Source: an uncultured Pelagibacteraceae bacterium
GTDB taxonomy: Bacteria; Pseudomonadota; Alphaproteobacteria; Pelagibacterales; Pelagibacteraceae
Direction of reading: 5' to 3'
Assembly (NCBI GenBank): GCA_902597675.1
Contig: CACJYR010000005.1
Span: 1-64,000, forward strand
Length of the DNA: 64,000 nt
The notes below the pieces were generated by a model. That model made no database searches and had not been told where the DNA came from. It worked only from the letters and a program-made list of their open reading frames with translations. The number at the start of each line of letters is the position of its first letter. Within the stretch, counting starts at the first letter, position 1. Shown one piece after another: positions 59,521-64,000 of the stretch. A program made the translations under genes and the position numbers.

Positions 59521-60135
59521 TTAAAAAAATTCAAATACATCTCTTAGAATATAAAGTGTTATTAAAAACATGAACAAAATAATGAAAATATTTATATATT
59601 TCCATATTTTTTTATCATTTAAATATCTAGCAAAATATTGAGATGAATACCCTATTGAGAAAAAAAATAAAAAAGAAGCTATAGTCGCGCCAATACCAAA
59701 AAAATATTTCTCTACAAGTAAAAAGCTTTTAGAGAAATTGCCCAGGAAAAACACAGTATCTGAATAAACGTGTGGATTTAAAAAGGTAAAACCTAGTGTT
59801 TTTAGTACTACGTTTTTTTTTTCATTAAAATTTGAATTTTGATCAAGATATACCTGAGTGTTAAATGACTTAATTTTTGAATAAATAAAATGAATAAGAA
59901 ATATTATCAATAGAATATTAAATATCAATTCAAGTACTGGGCTAAAATATTGCGTAAAATAATGAAAAAGGAAAATGCCTAAAAATATTAAAATAAAATC
60001 AGAAATAGAGCAAATTAAACAAACTAAAAAAACATGTTGTTTTCTTAAACCTTGTTCTATGACAAAAATATTTTGAGCACCAATTGCTAATATTAAGCTT
60101 AATCCTGTAAAAAAACCTAATAAAGCAAATTCCAT
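59521..60135 (-). CDS. LysE/ArgO-family amino acid exporter
   Basis: A 204-residue membrane protein with six helices. The start ALLGFFTGLSLILAIGAQNIFVIEQGL is the LysE/ArgO signature, and GFTFLNPHVYSDTVFFLGNFS contains the conserved Asn-Pro-His of the second half. It exports basic amino acids, arginine or lysine, in known members. It is upstream of the barrel gene with an overlapping or near-overlapping start, and 59 bp downstream of the MsrB gene. No LysG/ArgP regulator gene is near. Confidence 0.88.
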   Translation of the reverse strand: MEFALLGFFTGLSLILAIGAQNIFVIEQGLRKQHVFLVCLICSISDFILIFLGIFLFHYFTQYFSPVLELIFNILLIIFLIHFIYSKIKSFNTQVYLDQNSNFNEKKNVVLKTLGFTFLNPHVYSDTVFFLGNFSKSFLLVEKYFFGIGATIASFLFFFSIGYSSQYFARYLNDKKIWKYINIFIILFMFLITLYILRDVFEFF

Positions 60136-60194
60136 AAAATATATATTTGAATTTTTCGAACTTACTTTAAATCTTCAGAAAATAAAAATAATTA

Positions 60195-60656
60195 TCAAGT
60201 TTCAGGAATAAACAATAAACATAGCCCATTATTACAAAATCTTTTACCAGTTGAGCTTGGACCGTCATCAAAAACATGTCCATGATGAACACCACACTTA
60301 GCGCAATGATATTCGATCCTTTTCATGCCAAATGAATAATCTATCTTTGTTTTAAAGGCACCTGGCAAAGCTTCACTAAATGATGGCCAACCAGTGCCAC
60401 TATCAAATTTAGCCTCTGAGGAAAATAGTTTGTTTCCACAATTCGCACAATGATAAAAGCCTTTTCTTTTCTCTTGCAGTAATTCACTAGTAAATGGTCT
60501 TTCAGTCCCTTCGTTAAACATAATTTCTTTTTGTTTACTAGTAAGGTTCTGATTGATTATTTTTTTGGTTTCAGAAAGTACAAATTTATATGGATACAAA
60601 ATCCATGATAAACAGGATACACCAATAATCTTTAATAGATTTCTTCTATCGCTCAT
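60195..60656 (-). CDS. msrB: Methionine sulfoxide reductase B with Tat-like signal peptide
   Basis: Reduces methionine-R-sulfoxide in proteins. MsrB zinc CxxC pairs are FYHCANCGN and YHCAKCGVHHG, and FDSGTGWPSF and GHVFDDGPSSTGKRFC are characteristic, with the catalytic Cys in RFCNNG. The N terminus SDRRNLLKIIGVSCLSWIL has a twin-arginine motif before a hydrophobic core, so export by Tat to the periplasm is likely. C-terminal end RFCNNGLCLLF differs from the usual RYCxNSxxLxF, with a second Cys four residues on. Length is 153. Confidence 0.88.
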   Translation of the reverse strand: MSDRRNLLKIIGVSCLSWILYPYKFVLSETKKIINQNLTSKQKEIMFNEGTERPFTSELLQEKRKGFYHCANCGNKLFSSEAKFDSGTGWPSFSEALPGAFKTKIDYSFGMKRIEYHCAKCGVHHGHVFDDGPSSTGKRFCNNGLCLLFIPET

Positions 60657-60688
60657 TAAAACACACCTAAAAAATAATTTAATAAAAA

Positions 60689-61099
60689 TTATTCAGGATT
60701 TGCCGTTAATGTTTTAATTTCTAAAATATTTTCGTTGGGGTCTTTAACAAAGAAAGTTTCTTGCTCATACTTTGTGCCTTTAAATCTTAAGTAAGGCTCA
60801 TCATAGTATTTTGCACCTTTATCTTTTAATCTTTGTTTTAAAGTATCAAAATCTTTTCTAGATAAATGAACACCAAAGTGAGGTACAGAAACATTACCCA
60901 TGTCGACATCGTGTCTCTCATTATCTAATTTATGTTCACTTGCATGAAGTGTTAATTCATTTCCCCAAAAATCAACATCAGCCCACTCTTGAGCAGAATT
61001 ATCTAATCTGCAGCCTAATGTTTCGCTGTAAAATTTTTTTGCTGTCTCTAAATCACCGCATGGTATTGCTAAATGAAAGCAGTTTGTGTTTTTGTACAT
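60689..61099 (-). CDS. VOC-superfamily (glyoxalase/bleomycin resistance-like) protein
   Basis: A 136-residue metal-binding protein with the two beta-alpha-beta-beta-beta modules of the vicinal oxygen chelate superfamily. His-led strands FHLAIPCGDLETAKKFYSETLGC and PHFGVHLSRKDFDTLKQRL, along with FFVKDPNENILEIKTL (with Glu), are the expected metal-ligand elements. This form resembles the extradiol dioxygenase-like branch. No function is assigned. It is the last gene before the divergent cysE. Confidence 0.78.
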   Translation of the reverse strand: MYKNTNCFHLAIPCGDLETAKKFYSETLGCRLDNSAQEWADVDFWGNELTLHASEHKLDNERHDVDMGNVSVPHFGVHLSRKDFDTLKQRLKDKGAKYYDEPYLRFKGTKYEQETFFVKDPNENILEIKTLTANPE

Positions 61100-61171
61100 A
61101 ATTTCTCCTTTAAATACTTAACAAAATAACTATATAAGCATTAATTTTTTAAATCAAGTTGGCAAATAATA

Positions 61172-61753
61172 ATGAATGATTTTTTACAATCTATAATAGA
61201 CAGAGACCCTGCGGCAAAATCAAAGGTGAGTTTGATTCTTACCTACCCAGGAGTAAAGGCTATTTTTTTTCATAAAATTGCAAACTTTTTTGCAATAGCT
61301 AAATTTGATTTAGTTGCAAGAATCATTTCTCAATTTTCAAGATTCTTAACTGGCATAGAGATTCATCCAAAAGCAAAAATAGGAAAAAATTTATTTATCG
61401 ATCATGGCATGGGTGTTGTAATTGGTGAAACCTCCGAGATAGGAGATAATGTTACCATCTATCACAACGTTACCCTTGGTGGGATTGCTCCTAGTATTAA
61501 TGCAAATGATCAAAGAAATGTTAAAAGACATCCAACATTAGAAGACAACGTCGTAGTTGGATCTGGTGCTCAAATTTTAGGGCCAGTTGTAATTGGAAAA
61601 AATTCTTTAATAGGTGCTAATGCAGTGGTTACAAAAAATGTTCCTGAGAAATCCATCATGGTTGGAATTCCAGCCACAAGAGTTGGAGATGCCACAAAAG
61701 GATTTCAACCTTATGCGGTTACTGATAAAGATAAAGACAATGACACAAATTAA
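61172..61753 (+). CDS. cysE: Serine O-acetyltransferase
   Basis: Makes O-acetylserine for cysteine synthesis. The 193-residue protein has the short bacterial form: [22 protein letters not shown] at the start, FFHKIANFF (active His region), then hexapeptide repeats with [31 protein letters not shown] and [14 protein letters not shown]-terminal segment [19 protein letters not shown] replaces the usual Ile-terminated tail bound by CysK. The stop overlaps the cysK start by 14 bp. The pair provides cysteine from sulfide or thiosulfate. Confidence 0.92.
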   Translation: MNDFLQSIIDRDPAAKSKVSLILTYPGVKAIFFHKIANFFAIAKFDLVARIISQFSRFLTGIEIHPKAKIGKNLFIDHGMGVVIGETSEIGDNVTIYHNVTLGGIAPSINANDQRNVKRHPTLEDNVVVGSGAQILGPVVIGKNSLIGANAVVTKNVPEKSIMVGIPATRVGDATKGFQPYAVTDKDKDNDTN

Positions 61754-62741
61754 AAATAACTTTCTTGAATCGATTGGAAATACTCCTTTAATTAAATTAA
61801 AAGCAGCTTCTGAAATCACAGGATGTCATATTTTCGGTAAAGCGGAATATCTTAATCCAGGTGGATCGGTTAAAGATAGGGCTGCTCTTGCTTTAATTAA
61901 AGATGCACAAGAAAAAAAATTAATTTCAGAGGGTGGAATTGTAGTTGAAGGAACTGCTGGTAATACTGGAATTGGTTTATGTCTTTTAGGAAATTCTTTA
62001 GGTTATAAAACAATTATTGTAATGAATGATAATCAAACACAAGAAAAAAAAGATACTTTAAAAAACATTGGTGCAGATCTTAGGTTGGTACCACCCAAAC
62101 CATATAAAGATGATGGCAATTATGTAAAAGTTGCAGGTCGTCTTGCTGAAGAATTAAAAAGTACAAATAACAATGGTGTAGTTTGGGCAAATCAATTTGA
62201 TAACACTGCTAATGCAAAAGGTCACTATGAAACCACAGGACCAGAAATCTGGGAACAAACTGATGGTAAGGTTGATGGTTTTGTTTGTGCTTCTGGAACA
62301 GGAGGAACTATAGGTGGTGTAAGTAAATTTTTAAAAGAAAAAAATAAAGATATCAAAATTTATTTATCTGATCCGACAGGTTCTGCTCTTTATAATTATA
62401 TTACGAATGGTGAATTAAAAGCTAAAGGAGGATCAATTACTGAGGGAATTGGTTCAAGTCGAGTAACTAAAAATTTTGCTGAGGCAAAAATTGATGGTGC
62501 GTATTCAATTAGTGATGAAGAGTCTTTACCAATACTTTATGATTTAATTCAAAATGAGGGTTTAAGTTTAGGAACCAGTTGTGGTGTAAATATTGCAGGT
62601 GCAATTAGACTTGGAAAAGAACTTGGCCCAGGAAAAACTATTGTAACTATTCTTTGTGATAAGTCTGATAAATACAACTCAAAGATGTTTAACAAATCTT
62701 TTTTAAAGGAAAAAAACCTTCCAATACCCAGCTGGCTATAA
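61740..62741 (+). CDS. cysK: Cysteine synthase (O-acetylserine sulfhydrylase)
   Basis: PLP enzyme that forms cysteine from O-acetylserine and sulfide. IGNTPLIKL is at the start, the PLP Lys is in [12 protein letters not shown], and the nucleotide-like [15 protein letters not shown] and [16 protein letters not shown] loops bind the cofactor phosphate. Length 333. The ATG of MTQIKNN is chosen because the protein family starts there; a longer upstream frame only reads across cysE. It is translationally coupled with cysE. A terminator hairpin follows. Confidence 0.94.
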   Translation: MTQIKNNFLESIGNTPLIKLKAASEITGCHIFGKAEYLNPGGSVKDRAALALIKDAQEKKLISEGGIVVEGTAGNTGIGLCLLGNSLGYKTIIVMNDNQTQEKKDTLKNIGADLRLVPPKPYKDDGNYVKVAGRLAEELKSTNNNGVVWANQFDNTANAKGHYETTGPEIWEQTDGKVDGFVCASGTGGTIGGVSKFLKEKNKDIKIYLSDPTGSALYNYITNGELKAKGGSITEGIGSSRVTKNFAEAKIDGAYSISDEESLPILYDLIQNEGLSLGTSCGVNIAGAIRLGKELGPGKTIVTILCDKSDKYNSKMFNKSFLKEKNLPIPSWL

Positions 62742-62756
62742 TATCGCATATCAGCC

Positions 62757-62780
62757 ATGTAACAAAACAGTTACATTTTT
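62757..62780 (+). terminator. Rho-independent terminator after cysK
   Basis: A 7-bp stem (ATGTAAC at 62757-62763, GTTACAT at 62770-62776) with a six-base AAAACA loop is followed by five T on the plus strand. It lies 15 bp after the cysK stop and closes the cysEK operon. The stem is A/T-rich and rather weak. Confidence 0.6.
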
Positions 62781-62803
62781 AGAGTAATATTAATTAACAT
62801 CGA

Positions 62804-63184
62804 ATGGTTATGAATAAATATATAACAGTAATATTATCCTTATTAATTTTTACTTCTGCACATGCAGGTATGAGTAAGGATGATAAATCTAAAGCCTGGG
62901 ATTGTGTTGGAATTTATATGGCAAATTACTTTTTACCATCAGGTGAAAAATTTGAATATGGCATGAAAGAAAAATCTATTTCAACTGTAAAAGTCCTAAA
63001 AGCTTATGCTCTTGAAATTGGTATTCCAGAAAAAGAATGGGATGAAGGAGTAAATAAAGCAGTTGATAAGCATTATGGCTCCAAATACAACGAAGCTAAA
63101 ACTGAAAAATGTCATACATTTGTTGAAGCTTTAGTTCCGAATGGAGCTGAAAGAGTAAAAAAAGTAGTTCAAACTTTGTATTAA
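62804..63184 (+). CDS. Small secreted protein, function unknown
   Basis: I do not recognise this 126-residue protein. It has a signal peptide (NKYITVILSLLIFTSAHA, then GMSKD), so it is probably periplasmic. The mature part is helical, with two Cys (SKAWDCVGIYM and KTEKCHTFVEAL) that could form a disulfide. The ATG at 62804 or the one two codons later (62810) may be used. It begins the first of a row of four small genes, with an A-rich stretch before the next gene's strong ribosome site. Confidence 0.6.
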   Translation: MVMNKYITVILSLLIFTSAHAGMSKDDKSKAWDCVGIYMANYFLPSGEKFEYGMKEKSISTVKVLKAYALEIGIPEKEWDEGVNKAVDKHYGSKYNEAKTEKCHTFVEALVPNGAERVKKVVQTLY

Positions 63185-63200
63185 TTTAAAAGGAGAAAAA

Positions 63201-63491
63201 ATGGAAAAAGAAATGTTGGTATTCCTTAAACTTAAAGAGGGTAAATTAGAAACTTTCATGGGATGGATGCAATCAGATGAAGGGATGGGTGTTAGAAAAA
63301 GCGTTGCCTATCCAGAAAAAACTGTTGGAGCCATGATTCCAGATAAAAGTGGGATGTTATTTAAAGTTAATGTTCATAATGAAGCTGGAATGAAAGAATT
63401 TGTAACTGGGAATAATCCTACCGCGAAGGCTATTTACGCAGAATGTGTAGAGAGCGCTAAATTATATGAACTATCTGAAGTAAATTTATAA
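63201..63491 (+). CDS. Small dimeric alpha/beta-barrel-like protein
   Basis: A 96-residue cytoplasmic protein without signal peptide. Strand-helix-strand-strand-helix-strand order (MLVFLKLKEGKLETFMGWMQ, then SGMLFKVNVHNEAGMKEFV, and IYAECVESAKLYELSEV) suggests a dimeric ferredoxin-like fold of the antibiotic biosynthesis monooxygenase type, but no catalytic residues are recognised. It has a perfect AAAAGGAG ribosome site. The neighbours are also tiny, and the second gene after it is of similar type. Confidence 0.5.
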   Translation: MEKEMLVFLKLKEGKLETFMGWMQSDEGMGVRKSVAYPEKTVGAMIPDKSGMLFKVNVHNEAGMKEFVTGNNPTAKAIYAECVESAKLYELSEVNL

Positions 63492-63500
63492 GGAGTATAA

Positions 63501-63707
63501 ATGAAAAAAATAATGTTAACGCTTTGTTTGGTCTTATTTGTTAGCTCAGCATATGCAGGTTCATGTCCGATGTTAGCTAAAAATATTGATGAAAAAATTA
63601 AAAAAGCTCAAGAACTTAAAGATCAAGGTATGGATGCCCATAATAATGGTGATCATGCTAAGTCTGAAAAACTTTTAAATGAAGCTCTTGCTTTATTTGA
63701 AAGCTAA
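63501..63707 (+). CDS. Small secreted helical protein
   Basis: A 68-residue protein with a signal peptide (KKIMLTLCLVLFVSSAYA) and a mature part of about 49 residues, GSCPMLAKNIDEKIKKAQE and then a second helix, GDHAKSEKLLNEALAL. This looks like a single helix-turn-helix TPR-like hairpin. It starts after AAGGAG, nine bases past the preceding stop. No family is recognised. Confidence 0.55.
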   Translation: MKKIMLTLCLVLFVSSAYAGSCPMLAKNIDEKIKKAQELKDQGMDAHNNGDHAKSEKLLNEALALFES

Positions 63708-63722
63708 ACACAAAGGAGAAAA

Positions 63723-64000
63723 ATGAAAAACTATATGGTAACTCACACTTTCAAATCTAAAGAAATGAAAGAGAAATTTAGCGAAACAGTAGCCTCAATG
63801 AAAATGGAGGATATTATTAAATCAATGACCAGTGATAAAGCTGCGTGTCAAATGACTTGGAATACGCCAGCTGATACAATGCAAATGTTTTGCTGGTGGA
63901 AAGGAAATAGTGAGGAAGATATAATTAATCAACTAGGTCAAATGAATGACTTCTTTGAACCTCACAAATTTACTGAGTGCACTGATCAAGTGATGGACTA
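63723..64000 (+). CDS. Small ferredoxin-like fold protein at window edge
   Basis: The reading frame from ATG gives MKNYMVTHTFKSKEMKEKF, then CQMTWNTPADTMQMFCWWKGNS and ends VMD before the window edge. With 92 codons in sight, the final two bases TA may begin a stop or Tyr codon, so the protein is either complete or slightly longer. An AAAGGAG site lies just upstream. The order of strands and helices is like that of the 96-residue protein two genes before it. Several Cys and Trp residues near the middle and end could bind a metal or cofactor. No function is assigned. Confidence 0.6.
   Translation, partial: MKNYMVTHTFKSKEMKEKFSETVASMKMEDIIKSMTSDKAACQMTWNTPADTMQMFCWWKGNSEEDIINQLGQMNDFFEPHKFTECTDQVMD

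Noticed and set aside
61614-61739. Extended N terminus for cysK inside cysE
   Set aside because: The extra 42 residues only translate cysE in another frame; cysteine synthases begin near the ATG at 61740.

Overview
The window looks like a chromosome segment of a marine SAR11-type alphaproteobacterium (Pelagibacterales). The sequence shows very low GC, genes packed with 0-50 bp gaps, many 1-4 bp overlaps between stop and start codons, one tRNA, no insertion sequences, no prophage and no CRISPR. The gene set is typical of that clade: TRAP and tripartite tricarboxylate (TTT) transporters, taurine-type ABC uptake, methylcitrate cycle genes, a dimethylglycine dehydrogenase-like demethylase and many family-level orphans. 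The taxonomic call is inferred from gene content and composition, not from a marker-gene tree.

Layout. 1-1835: glmS (cut by the window edge) preceded by a GlmU that has only its acetyltransferase half. 1907-6167: a phosphoglycolate phosphatase-like gene and prpD-prpB-prpC (propionate/methylcitrate cycle). 6168-9831: nrdA-nrdB with a methyltransferase gene and a tandem NrdR-box pair in front. 9910-13274: a phosphohexomutase, a long charged coiled-coil protein, a possible small RNA and a GNAT-like protein. 13288-18849: a minus-strand operon dctP-dctQ-dctM-dusA-tauE-tauE. 18945-26716: CoA transferase, omega subunit, MFS transporter, hydroxyacid dehydrogenase, FMN protein, serine hydrolase, gamma-carbonic-anhydrase-like and thioredoxin-like proteins, glycosyltransferase. 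26713-30851: TctCBA plus an AbrB-family membrane protein. 30835-35595: GT9 transferase, a DUF6165-like protein, a creatinase/ectoine-hydrolase-like M24 protein, and an amino-acid ABC transporter without its ATPase.

35653-39856 is one of the most coherent modules. A fused S-adenosylmethionine decarboxylase/aminopropyltransferase, which makes methylthioadenosine (MTA), lies in one operon with MTA phosphorylase, methylthioribose-1-P isomerase and a class II aldolase, with adenine phosphoribosyltransferase divergent from it. Together they would make a polyamine and recycle both halves of MTA, probably through the DHAP shunt rather than the full methionine salvage pathway. 39857-43387 holds surface-sugar genes. 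43394-45125 holds tRNA-Met, two tiny tail-anchored proteins (one broken by an in-frame amber codon) and a two-winged-helix protein whose promoter contains a 15-bp direct repeat.

45170-58131 is an organosulfonate/amine region. On the minus strand a class III aminotransferase, alanine dehydrogenase and a DMGDH-like demethylase form an operon. Divergent from it run tauA-tauB-tauC (TauC with a roughly 370-residue extension), an LDH2-family dehydrogenase, phosphate acetyltransferase and an HpsN-like dehydrogenase. No Xsc or SuyAB gene is present in the window. The right end has an alternative oxidase, an outer-membrane barrel, LysE/ArgO, a Tat-type MsrB, a VOC protein, cysE-cysK and a string of four very small genes with strong ribosome-binding sites.

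All four solute-binding-protein genes (dctP, tctC, the amino-acid binding protein, tauA) are followed directly by a stem-loop before the next cistron, which suggests a general way of making more binding protein than permease. All functional calls are by motif and family recognition by eye; no database search was run.
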